DNA from: AC-49 sp963817035
GTDB taxonomy: Bacteria > Actinomycetota > Thermoleophilia > Solirubrobacterales > Solirubrobacteraceae
Assembly (NCBI GenBank): GCA_963817035.1
Contig: CAWFMM010000004.1
Span: 1,550,001 to 1,614,000, forward strand
Length of the DNA: 64,000 bases
Direction: 5' to 3'
Part shown: positions 1 to 7,532 of the stretch, piece after piece
Numbering within the stretch: the stretch's first letter is position 1
Layout of the letters: the number at the start of each line of letters is the position of its first letter
Made by a program: the position numbers and the translations under genes
The notes under the pieces: generated by a model
Databases searched by the model: none
Seen by the model: the letters and a program-made list of their open reading frames with translations, nothing else
What the model was told of the DNA's origin: nothing

Positions 1-823
1 CCCGGCCTTCCACTCGCTCGACTACGAGGACGTCTTCTCGCGCAACCAGCGCCCGAAGGTCGACGAGTACGAGGACTACCTGTTCGTCGTCCTGCACTTC
101 CCCGCCTACGACAAGTCGGTCGGCCGGCTCAACGCCGCCGAGCTCGACGTGTTCGTCGGCCCCGACTATGTGATCACGCTGCCCAACGAGGCGCTGCCGC
201 CCGTCGAGTACCTGTTCGAGCAGTGCCGCAACCGGGCCGAGCGCCGCGACCAGCTGTTCTCCCAGGGCCCCGGCTACCTGCTCTACCGGATCGTCGACGA
301 CTGCGTGGACTCGTCGTTTCCGATGCTGCGCAAGATCGGCAACAAGCTCGAGCGCCTCGAGGACGAGATCTTCTCCCACCGCAACGCCGAGGTCGTGCGC
401 GACCTGTCCAACGCCAAGCAGGAGATCATCAACTTCCGCAAGATCGTCCGCCCGCAGCGCGCCGCGCTCGGCGACCTCGAGCGCACCAAGCGCTACATCC
501 CCGAGGGCCTGGACATCTACTTCGACGACATCAACGACGCCAACGAGCGCGTCTGGGACATGCTCGAGAACTTCAAGGAGGTGATCGAGGGCCTTGAATC
601 GACCAACGAGTCCGTGCTCTCGCACCGCCTCAACGATCTCCTGCGGATCCTCACCGTGCTCAGCGTGATCTTCCTGCCGCTGACCCTGCTGAGCGGGATC
701 TTCGGGATGAATGTCAAGGTGCCCGGCGAGGGCACGATCGCCGGCTTCTGGGAAGTCGGCGCCGTGATGCTCGTGATCGCGGTCGCGATGATCGTGTTCT
801 TCCGCCGGCGCGGCTGGCTGTAG
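1..823 (+). CDS. corA: CorA-family divalent cation transporter, C-terminal part (5' end outside the window)
   Basis: The reading frame is open from the first bases of the window, so this is a partial gene of about 273 residues. It encodes the end of the cytoplasmic domain, a long charged helix, and two C-terminal membrane helices. The first of these ends in the GMN signature (LSGIFGMNVK) that forms the pore loop of CorA Mg2+/Co2+ channels. The tail after the last helix is short and basic (FFRRRGWL), as expected for a C-terminus on the cytoplasmic side. The family forms pentamers in the inner membrane. A lipid kinase gene follows 7 bp downstream on the same strand, so the two may be co-transcribed. 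GMN proteins of this type can carry Mg, Co, Ni or Zn, and the metal cannot be told from this fragment. Confidence 0.93.
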   Translation, partial: PAFHSLDYEDVFSRNQRPKVDEYEDYLFVVLHFPAYDKSVGRLNAAELDVFVGPDYVITLPNEALPPVEYLFEQCRNRAERRDQLFSQGPGYLLYRIVDDCVDSSFPMLRKIGNKLERLEDEIFSHRNAEVVRDLSNAKQEIINFRKIVRPQRAALGDLERTKRYIPEGLDIYFDDINDANERVWDMLENFKEVIEGLESTNESVLSHRLNDLLRILTVLSVIFLPLTLLSGIFGMNVKVPGEGTIAGFWEVGAVMLVIAVAMIVFFRRRGWL

Positions 824-830
824 CTCTGCG

Positions 831-1814
831 ATGACGCCCCTGGAATCCCTCGAGCGGCTGGCCGAGATGTCGGCCACACCGTCCTCGGCGCCGCGCAAGC
901 GGATGCTCGTCGTCGTCAACCCCTACGCGACGACGGTGTCCGACCGCCTGAAGAACCTCGTCGTCTATGCGCTGCAGGGTCGCTACGAGGTCGAGGCGAT
1001 CGACACCAAGGCGCGCGATCACGCCACCGCGCTGGCCCGCGAGGCCGCACAGGAGGGCTACGACGTCGTCGTCGCGTTCGGCGGCGACGGCACGCTGAAC
1101 GAGGTCGCCAACGGCCTCGCCGGGTCGACGACGCCGCTGACCTGCCTGCCCGGCGGCTCGACCAACGTCTTCGCGCGGATGCTCGGGATCCCCAACGACA
1201 TCGTCGACGCCACCGAGCACCTCCTCGGCCTCGCCGACGACTGGCAGCCGCGGTCCGTCGACCTTGCGTCGGTCAACGGTCGCGTGTTCACGTTCTCCGC
1301 GGGCTACGGGCTCGATGCGAGCGTCGTCGAGCGCGTTGAGCTCCATCCATCGATGAAGCACCGCTTCGGGCCCTACTACTTCGCCTGGTGCGGGCTCAGC
1401 ATCTTCAACCGCCGCTACGTCGCCAAGCCGCCGCGGATCGAGGCCGTCCTGCCCGACGGCTCGGCCATCGCCGGCGTGACTGCGCTGATCCAGAACGGCG
1501 ATCCGTACACGTACTTCAAGGGTCGCGAGATCCACGTCGCCGAAGGCTCGGCGCTCGACTCCGGGACCCTGGCCGGCGTGCTGCTGAAGCGCTCCACTCC
1601 CACGCTGATGCCGTCGATCATCTGGCGCCTGCTGTCGCGCCGGGCACGCGTGGTCAAGAGCCGCGGCGTCACCGGCTTCACCGATGTCGACGAGCTTGTG
1701 CTGACCAGCGCCGACGGACGGCCGATCGACCTTCAGATCGACGGCGACTACATCGGCGCGCCGACCGAGGCCCGGTTCTCGATCGAGCCCGGGCGTCTAC
1801 GCGTGATCTCGTAG
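831..1814 (+). CDS. Diacylglycerol kinase-like lipid kinase (YegS/BmrU type)
   Basis: A 327-residue protein with the DAGK catalytic fold. It has NPY near residue 30, the nucleotide-binding GGDGTLNEVANG at about 84-95, and PGGSTN at about 107-112, followed by the beta-sandwich C-terminal half. The family phosphorylates diacylglycerol or related lipids (undecaprenol, phosphatidylglycerol or sphingoid-type bases in different members) with ATP at the inner face of the membrane. There is no membrane segment, which fits the soluble DgkB/YegS group rather than the small integral DgkA. The gene begins 7 bp after corA and ends 9 bp before the convergent rel gene. The lipid substrate is unknown. Confidence 0.88.
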   Translation: MTPLESLERLAEMSATPSSAPRKRMLVVVNPYATTVSDRLKNLVVYALQGRYEVEAIDTKARDHATALAREAAQEGYDVVVAFGGDGTLNEVANGLAGSTTPLTCLPGGSTNVFARMLGIPNDIVDATEHLLGLADDWQPRSVDLASVNGRVFTFSAGYGLDASVVERVELHPSMKHRFGPYYFAWCGLSIFNRRYVAKPPRIEAVLPDGSAIAGVTALIQNGDPYTYFKGREIHVAEGSALDSGTLAGVLLKRSTPTLMPSIIWRLLSRRARVVKSRGVTGFTDVDELVLTSADGRPIDLQIDGDYIGAPTEARFSIEPGRLRVIS

Positions 1815-1823
1815 CGGCGGGCG

Positions 1824-4205
1824 CTACCCGGCGCCGGGCGTGACGCGGTAGGCGTCGAAGACGCCGTCGATGTTGCGGAGCCGCCCGACCGTCGCCTTGA
1901 GGACCTGGGTGTCGGCGACCTCGACGACGAAGCGGTTCTGGACCATCGGCTTGGAAACGACGCAGCGCGCCTCGACGATGTTGATCCCGGCCTCGGCGAA
2001 TGTGCGCGAGAGGTCCTCGAGCAGGCGGTGGCGGTCCCAGCCGTCGACCTGAAGCTCGACCTTGAACGCGGTCTCGTGGTCGCCCTCCCAGCGCACCGAG
2101 ACGAAGCGCTCGGGGTCCTTGCGCAGCGCCGCGGTGTTCGGGCAGTCGTCGCGGTGGATCGTGATCCCGCGGCCGAGCGAGACGTAGCCGACGATCGGGT
2201 CGCCGGGCACGGGCCGACAGCACTTGGCCATCCGCAGCATCACGTCGTCGACGCCGGAGACCTTGATCCCGTAGCTCGTCGAGGTGCCGGTCGGCTGGCG
2301 GCTGGCGCGGCGCGTCGAGACGAGCTGGTCGGCCACCGTCTCGTCGGTCTCGGTCGTCTCGCCCTGCTTGAGGCGTTGCAGGATCTTGTTGACAACCGTC
2401 TTGGTCGAGATCTTCGCCCCGCCGAGCGCGATATAGAAGTCGTCGGCCTTGCGGAAGCCCATCTCGCGGATCACGTCGGCGAGCAGCGGCGAGCCGGTGA
2501 TCCTCTGGGCCGGCAGACCCGCCTTGTTCAGCGCCTCCTGAAGAACGGTACGGCCGGTGTGCTCGGTGTCCTGGCGCGACTCCTGCTTGAACCACTGCTT
2601 GATCTTGTTGCGTGCCCGCGTCGTCTTGACCAGCGCCAGCCAGTCGCGCGAGGGACCACGGTCGCGGTTGGCGGTCAGGACCTCGACGATGTCCCCGCTC
2701 TTGAGCTCGTAGCTGAGCGGGACCATCTTGCCGTTGACCTTCGCCCCGACGCAGCGATGGCCGATCTCGGTGTGGACCTCGTAGGCGAAATCGAGCGGCG
2801 TCGCTCCGGCGGCCAGCGACTTGACCTCACCCTTGGGCGTGAAGACGAAGACCTCCTCATCGAACAGGTCGACCTTCAGCGTCTCCATGAACTCGGCCGG
2901 GTCGTTGAGGTCGTGCTGCCAGTCGATCATCGAGCGCAGCCAGTGGAGTTTGGCGTCGCCGTCCTGAGCGGCGTTCTGGGTCGCGCCCGGGTCCTGCTTG
3001 TAGATCCAGTGCGCAGCGACGCCGAACTCGGCCATGTCGTGCATGTCGCGGGTGCGGATCTGGATCTCCAGCGGCCGCCCCTCGGGCCCGATCACCGTCG
3101 TGTGCAGCGACTGGTACATGTTGAACTTGGGCATCGCGATGAAGTCCTTGAAGCGCCCGGGCAGCGGCTTCCACAGCGAGTGCACGACGCCGACCGCCCC
3201 GTAGCAGTCTTTGACCGAGTCGACGATGACCCGCATCGCGGTCAGGTCGTAGATCTCGTTGAACTCGCGACCGCGCTTGGTCATCTTCGAATAGATCGAG
3301 TAGAAGTGCTTGGCGCGCCCGGAGATCTGCGCCTCGATCCCCAGCGACCGCAGCTCGGAGAGCAGGTAGTCGCCGGCCTGGGCGACGTAGACCTCGCGCT
3401 CGTCGCGCTGCTGGTTGACCATCCCCTTGATCTCCTGGTACTTACGCGGGTGCAGCGAGGCGAATGCGAGGTCCTCGAGCTCCCACTTGATCGCGTGGAT
3501 GCCCAGGCGGTGGGCGATCGGCGCGTAGATCTCCAGGGTCTCCTTGGCCTTGTCGATCTGCTTCTGCTTGGGCATCGCCTCGATCGTGCGCATGTTGTGC
3601 AGGCGATCGGCGAGCTTGATCAGGATGACCCGGATGTCCGTGGCCATCGCGACCATCATCTTGCGGTAGTTCTCGGCCTGGGCCTCGTCGCGCGACTGGA
3701 AGGTGATCCCGGTCAGTTTCGTCACCCCGTCGACGAGGCCGGCGACCTCGTCGCCGAAGCGCTCGCGGACCTCGTCGAGTGACGCGCTCGTGTCCTCGAC
3801 GGTGTCGTGCAGCAGCGCCGCGACGATCGTCTCGGTGTCGAGGCGCATGCCGGCGCAGATCTTCGCCACGCCGACGGGATGGACGATGAACTCCTCGCCC
3901 GACTTGCGCCGCTGGTCGGCGTGGTGTTCGCAGGCGAAGACGAACGCGTCGTGGACCGGCTCGCGGCGGATGCGCACCGCGGCGTCGCCGGCGTGCTCCT
4001 CGACGATCGCGAAGACATCGGCGAGCAGGCGGCGCTCGGTCTCGGTCAGATCGGCGGTCGCGCCGATGTCCTTCGGCTCGACCGCCGGGCGCTCGGCGAG
4101 ACCGACGGGCGCGCGGTTCATGGCCGACGGGCGCGGCGGCCGGCCGGCCGCGCGGGCGTCGTTGCCCGCGCCTATGCCGCCTGGCGGGTCGAGCTGGTCA
4201 GCCAT
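1824..4205 (-). CDS. rel: Bifunctional (p)ppGpp synthetase/hydrolase
   Basis: A 793-residue long RelA/SpoT homolog. In order it shows an HD hydrolase domain (HADQRRKSG near 95, HDTVED near 123), the synthetase domain (RFKDFIAMPKFNMYQSLHTT, in the form usual for actinobacteria), a TGS domain (VFVFTPKGEVKSL) and a C-terminal ACT domain. The intact HD motif and intact synthetase suggest that it both makes and degrades (p)ppGpp, as the single Rel of most actinobacteria does. Start: the ATG at 4205 overlaps the end of recJ by 34 nt. A second ATG lies 28 codons further in, before a poorly conserved Pro/Ala-rich leader, so the true start may be there. The overlap implies translational coupling with recJ. 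Confidence 0.95.
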   Translation of the reverse strand: MADQLDPPGGIGAGNDARAAGRPPRPSAMNRAPVGLAERPAVEPKDIGATADLTETERRLLADVFAIVEEHAGDAAVRIRREPVHDAFVFACEHHADQRRKSGEEFIVHPVGVAKICAGMRLDTETIVAALLHDTVEDTSASLDEVRERFGDEVAGLVDGVTKLTGITFQSRDEAQAENYRKMMVAMATDIRVILIKLADRLHNMRTIEAMPKQKQIDKAKETLEIYAPIAHRLGIHAIKWELEDLAFASLHPRKYQEIKGMVNQQRDEREVYVAQAGDYLLSELRSLGIEAQISGRAKHFYSIYSKMTKRGREFNEIYDLTAMRVIVDSVKDCYGAVGVVHSLWKPLPGRFKDFIAMPKFNMYQSLHTTVIGPEGRPLEIQIRTRDMHDMAEFGVAAHWIYKQDPGATQNAAQDGDAKLHWLRSMIDWQHDLNDPAEFMETLKVDLFDEEVFVFTPKGEVKSLAAGATPLDFAYEVHTEIGHRCVGAKVNGKMVPLSYELKSGDIVEVLTANRDRGPSRDWLALVKTTRARNKIKQWFKQESRQDTEHTGRTVLQEALNKAGLPAQRITGSPLLADVIREMGFRKADDFYIALGGAKISTKTVVNKILQRLKQGETTETDETVADQLVSTRRASRQPTGTSTSYGIKVSGVDDVMLRMAKCCRPVPGDPIVGYVSLGRGITIHRDDCPNTAALRKDPERFVSVRWEGDHETAFKVELQVDGWDRHRLLEDLSRTFAEAGINIVEARCVVSKPMVQNRFVVEVADTQVLKATVGRLRNIDGVFDAYRVTPGAG

Positions 4206-6556
4206 TGGCGGCCTTCCTCGAGGCGGCGCGCGTAGGCGCGAAACGCATCGGACTGCTCCAGATCGGTCCGCGGTGGGTCCTCGACGACCGTCGCTCGCAG
4301 CGTCTCGCGATCGAGCTCGACCAGCGCCAACTCATCGAGGATCCGCAGCAGACGCCCGGCGCGCGCGGGATCGTCGACGAGCGCCGCGCCCGGATCGGCT
4401 CGCAGCGCCCGGTACAGGCCGCGCAACGGCTCGCGGAGATCGTAGGCGTGCTCGTGCACATGGACAGCAAAGGGTACCTCGGCGGAGCCCCAGGCCAGAT
4501 GGGCCATCCGGCCAGTGGCACAGACGCGCAGCACCGCCTCGTCGGCGGCGGTCGGCGGCGGGTCCAGCGCGACGAGATGGGCGAAGCCGGTGGCGAGCGC
4601 CGGGTCGCGGGCCAGCGCCGCCCACGAGGTCACCGAGAAGCCGCCGAGACGGCCGGCCATCCCGACCGCCCAGCGCTTGGCGTCGGCGCCGATCGCCAGC
4701 ACCGGCGCGCCCGAGGCGACGACGGCGGCGAGCGTCCCGGCGAGGCCATTCCCGCGGCGGTCGACGATCTCATCTCCCATCGAGATGACCGGCAGCATCT
4801 GCGGCGCGAGGTCGGCGTCGAGCTCGGCGATCAGGCGGTCGGCCGCGGACTCGGGTTCGCCGATCAGGGCGATCGGCCCACCGCGCGGCGCCAGCGCGGT
4901 GCGCAGCACGAGCCGTGGCTGGACGGCTCCGCGCCACTCGTTGAGCTCGAGGCGGAACGTCGCGTCGAGGCCGTCCTCAGCGCCGGGCGGCAGCCGCGGG
5001 GTGCCGAACGCGACGGCGCTCGCGCGCGACTCGCCGGACTCGACGGTGAAGCGCACGTGCTTGCCCTCCCCCATCGGCCGCGCGTCGACGAGCCGCGCCG
5101 CGCTGACGAGCAGCGAGACCTCAGGGTTGGCGTTGCCGAACGGCGCCAGGCGCTCGAGCTCCTCGGCGAGCGCGAGACCGAGCTCGCCGCCGCCGACGAG
5201 CGCGTCGACACGCTCGACCTCGACGAGATCCTCGGGCCTGAGCACCGCGGCCGCGTGGGCTTCGAACGCGTCGCGGAACGCATCGATCTGGCCGGGGGCG
5301 ATGGTCGCCCCGGCGGCGGCACGGTGGCCGCCGTGGCGCATCAGGTGCGACGCGCAGGCGTCGAGACCGCCGAGCAGGTCGAAGGCGGGGATCGAACGGC
5401 CCGATGCGGTCCCCGGAGCGTCCCCTCCCGGGAGCGCGATCAGGACCGCGGGACGGCAGTGACGCTCGGCGATCCGCGACGCGACGATGCCGATCACGCC
5501 CGGATGCCAGCCCGCGCCGGCGAGGACGTACGCGGGGCGCTCGCCCATCTGGGCGACCTGCGCCTCGGCCTCGAAGCGGATGCGTTCCTCGATGTAGCGG
5601 CGCTCGGCGTTGGCCGCGTCGAGCTCGGGCGCGATCTCGTCGGCGCGCTCTCGATCGGTCGTGAGCAGCAACTCGAGTCCGGCGTCGGCGCGATGCAGGC
5701 GCCCGGCGGCGTTGATCCGCGGCGCCAGGCGGAAGCCGATCGCGCGGGCGTCGACCGTGCTCGGCTCGACCGCCGCGACCTCCATCAGGGCGCGCAGGCC
5801 GGCCTTGCGGGTGGAGCGCAGAGCGACGAGGCCGGCGCGGACAAGCCGGCGATTCTCCCCGCGCAGCGGGACGCAGTCGGCGATCGTCGCCAGCGCGACG
5901 AGATCGAGGTCCTCCTCGGCCGTGGGCGCTCCGAGCGCGAGCGCGAGCTTGTAGGCGACACCGCCGGCGCACAGGTCGGGACACGGGTAACCACCGACGG
6001 AGGGATGGACGATCGGGGCGTCGGGCAGCCGCCCGTCGGAGCGCGGCGTGTGATGGTCGGTGACGACGACGTCGATGCCGGCCGCGCGCGCCTGGGCGAC
6101 CTCGTCGACCGCGGTGATCCCGCAGTCGGTCGTCACAAGCAGCTTGGTTCCGCGAGCCTGGAGACGACGGATCGTCTTCTCCGACAGGCCGTAGCCGTCC
6201 TCCGAGCGGCTGGGCAGGTAGAAGTCGACGTCGGCGCCGAGGCTGCTGAGCGCCCGCACGAGGATCGCCGTCGACGCGACGCCGTCGACATCGTAGTCGC
6301 CGTGAACGGTGATCCTGGTCTTCGCCTCGATGTGGCGGTGGATGAGCGCGGTCGCCTCGTCGATCCCCTTGAAGAGCGACGGATCGTGCTCGTCGGCACA
6401 GGCCAGGAACGCGCGTGCCTCCTGCGGATCGGCGAGCCCGCGCCGGACGAGAATCTGGGCCAGCGCCGAGCTACAGCCGAGCGCCCGCTCGAGCGCGAGC
6501 ACGGCCACAGGTGGGCAGGGGGTGATCTCGAGGCGCGCGTCCACAGGGGCGAGCAT
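4172..6556 (-). CDS. recJ: Single-stranded-DNA-specific exonuclease RecJ
   Basis: A DHH/DHHA1 phosphoesterase of 794 residues. The DHH domain carries the metal-binding motifs HGDYDVDG and VVTDHH, and the DHHA1 domain has the GGHRAAAG motif. A C-terminal extension makes it longer than the ~560-residue enzyme of E. coli. RecJ degrades ssDNA 5' to 3' in recombination and mismatch repair. The frame stays open to 6805, but that extension is low-complexity and overlaps the divergent gene. The ATG at 6556 (MLAPVDARLEI) is where recognisable sequence begins. No good Shine-Dalgarno sequence precedes it. The gene overlaps rel downstream. Confidence 0.93.
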   Translation of the reverse strand: MLAPVDARLEITPCPPVAVLALERALGCSSALAQILVRRGLADPQEARAFLACADEHDPSLFKGIDEATALIHRHIEAKTRITVHGDYDVDGVASTAILVRALSSLGADVDFYLPSRSEDGYGLSEKTIRRLQARGTKLLVTTDCGITAVDEVAQARAAGIDVVVTDHHTPRSDGRLPDAPIVHPSVGGYPCPDLCAGGVAYKLALALGAPTAEEDLDLVALATIADCVPLRGENRRLVRAGLVALRSTRKAGLRALMEVAAVEPSTVDARAIGFRLAPRINAAGRLHRADAGLELLLTTDRERADEIAPELDAANAERRYIEERIRFEAEAQVAQMGERPAYVLAGAGWHPGVIGIVASRIAERHCRPAVLIALPGGDAPGTASGRSIPAFDLLGGLDACASHLMRHGGHRAAAGATIAPGQIDAFRDAFEAHAAAVLRPEDLVEVERVDALVGGGELGLALAEELERLAPFGNANPEVSLLVSAARLVDARPMGEGKHVRFTVESGESRASAVAFGTPRLPPGAEDGLDATFRLELNEWRGAVQPRLVLRTALAPRGGPIALIGEPESAADRLIAELDADLAPQMLPVISMGDEIVDRRGNGLAGTLAAVVASGAPVLAIGADAKRWAVGMAGRLGGFSVTSWAALARDPALATGFAHLVALDPPPTAADEAVLRVCATGRMAHLAWGSAEVPFAVHVHEHAYDLREPLRGLYRALRADPGAALVDDPARAGRLLRILDELALVELDRETLRATVVEDPPRTDLEQSDAFRAYARRLEEGRQWLTSSTRQAA

Positions 6557-6631
6557 GCGTGGCGGGGCGGACGGAACGGTGGCGGTGGCATTGCGAACAG
6601 CGCACCGAGGGAAGGCGCCAGGCCGAGTTGA

Positions 6632-6670
6632 GTGCGACGCTACCTGCGCTATTCGCCGGTAGCGTCGCAC
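6632..6670. repeat. Perfect 13-bp inverted repeat in the recJ / HAD divergent intergenic region
   Basis: GTGCGACGCTACC (6632-6644) and its exact reverse complement GGTAGCGTCGCAC (6658-6670) are separated by 13 nt. The 211-bp space between recJ and the HAD gene (6557-6767) holds little else. Each arm contains TAGCGT, a match to the TAnnnT -10 pattern, pointing outward in both directions. The element could be an operator at divergent promoters or a structured leader. No T-run follows, so it is not a standard terminator. Confidence 0.6.
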
Positions 6671-6750
6671 GCACGCAGGTCTCTGCCCCGAACGGACGCA
6701 CCAGCCTCCCTTCCCCCACTCCCTCGCCGTCGCAGTTCGGAGCCCGCCTC

Positions 6751-6756
6751 TACGCT
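6751..6756 (+). promoter_or_regulatory. Putative -10 box (TACGCT) for the HAD gene
   Basis: TACGCT ends 11 nt before the ATG at 6768. This matches the short-leader pattern seen before many genes in this window. No clear -35 hexamer is visible. Confidence 0.35.
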
Positions 6757-6767
6757 CCCGCCCCGCC

Positions 6768-7259
6768 ATGCGTCCGCTTCTGCTCCTCGACATCGACGGC
6801 GTCATCTCGCTCTTCGGCTTCCCCGACCCGCTGAACCCGCCGCCCGGCGTGCGCTGCCTGGTCGACGGCCACCCGCACTACCTGTCGACCGGCGCGGCGG
6901 AGCGGGTCTTGCGGCTTGCCGAGACGTTCGACCCGGTCTGGTGCTCCGGCTGGGAGGACCGCGCCGACATGAACCTCCCCTACCTCCTGGGCCTGCCCAG
7001 CGGCTGGCCGCACATCGTCTTCGGCCAGGACCCGGCCGCGCCGGGGCGCCACTGGAAGCTCGACGCGATCGAGGCGTACGCCGGCGAGCGCCGGCCGCTC
7101 GCCTGGGTCGACGATGGCCACGACGAGTCGTGTGATCGCTGGTCGGCGCACCGCGCCGGGCCCAGCCTGTTCATCGCGACGCAGCCGGCGACCGGCCTGC
7201 TCGACGCGCATGTCGTCGAACTCGAGCGCTGGGCGGCCGGTCTACAGACCGCTGGGTGA
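6768..7259 (+). CDS. Small HAD-like protein (HAD domain in 'Swiss army knife' RNA repair-type family)
   Basis: 163 residues. The N-terminus LLLLDIDGV matches HAD motif I (DxDG/T), where the first Asp is the nucleophile. A Trp-rich middle follows (WCSGWEDRADMN), and a C-terminal LAWVDDG supplies the metal-binding Asp pair of motif IV. The length and the conserved WCSGWE segment fit a small family of stand-alone HAD proteins common in actinobacteria and related to the HAD modules of predicted RNA-repair proteins. The substrate is unknown. It is probably cytoplasmic because no signal or membrane segment is visible. The 3' end overlaps the convergent small membrane protein gene by 18 nt. Confidence 0.7.
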   Translation: MRPLLLLDIDGVISLFGFPDPLNPPPGVRCLVDGHPHYLSTGAAERVLRLAETFDPVWCSGWEDRADMNLPYLLGLPSGWPHIVFGQDPAAPGRHWKLDAIEAYAGERRPLAWVDDGHDESCDRWSAHRAGPSLFIATQPATGLLDAHVVELERWAAGLQTAG

Positions 7260-7532
7260 CGGCGCGGGGCGCTTGGCGCGCTCGCGGCGCATGCCCTCGG
7301 CGTAGACGAGCCCCATGCCGATCAGCGCGCCGGGGACCGCTTCGAGCACGGTCTTGATCGTCGTGTCGTGCTGGCCCGGAACCGTGCCGCCGTTGACCGC
7401 GAGGCCGAACAGCAACGCCCCGAAGACCGCGCCGAGGAACGCCCCGACGATCCCGCCCCAGAAGCGATCCGGAAGCCAGATCGCGAAATGCCACAGGGCC
7501 AGGCCCATCATGGTCCATCCGAGCGCGCCCAT
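7242..7532 (-). CDS. Small membrane protein of unknown function, coupled to secDF
   Basis: 96 residues, starting MGALGWTMMGLALWHFAIWL. There are hydrophobic segments at about 5-20 and 24-45 rich in Gly/Ala (GGIVGAFLGAVFGALLFGLA), and a third weaker one near 65-80. The basic C-terminus (RRERAKRP) should lie in the cytoplasm. Its ATG overlaps the secDF stop (TGATG), so it is translationally coupled to secDF. It may be a minor accessory of the membrane machinery or an unrelated passenger. No characterised family is recognised. Confidence 0.6.
   Translation of the reverse strand: MGALGWTMMGLALWHFAIWLPDRFWGGIVGAFLGAVFGALLFGLAVNGGTVPGQHDTTIKTVLEAVPGALIGMGLVYAEGMRRERAKRPAPSPSGL

Noticed and set aside
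4205..6631. 808-codon open frame opposite recJ, and similar long frames opposite rel, secDF, ruvB, SulP, steA and recN
   Set aside because: All mirror well-supported genes with recognised motifs. None contains a domain or a promoter-like box of its own.
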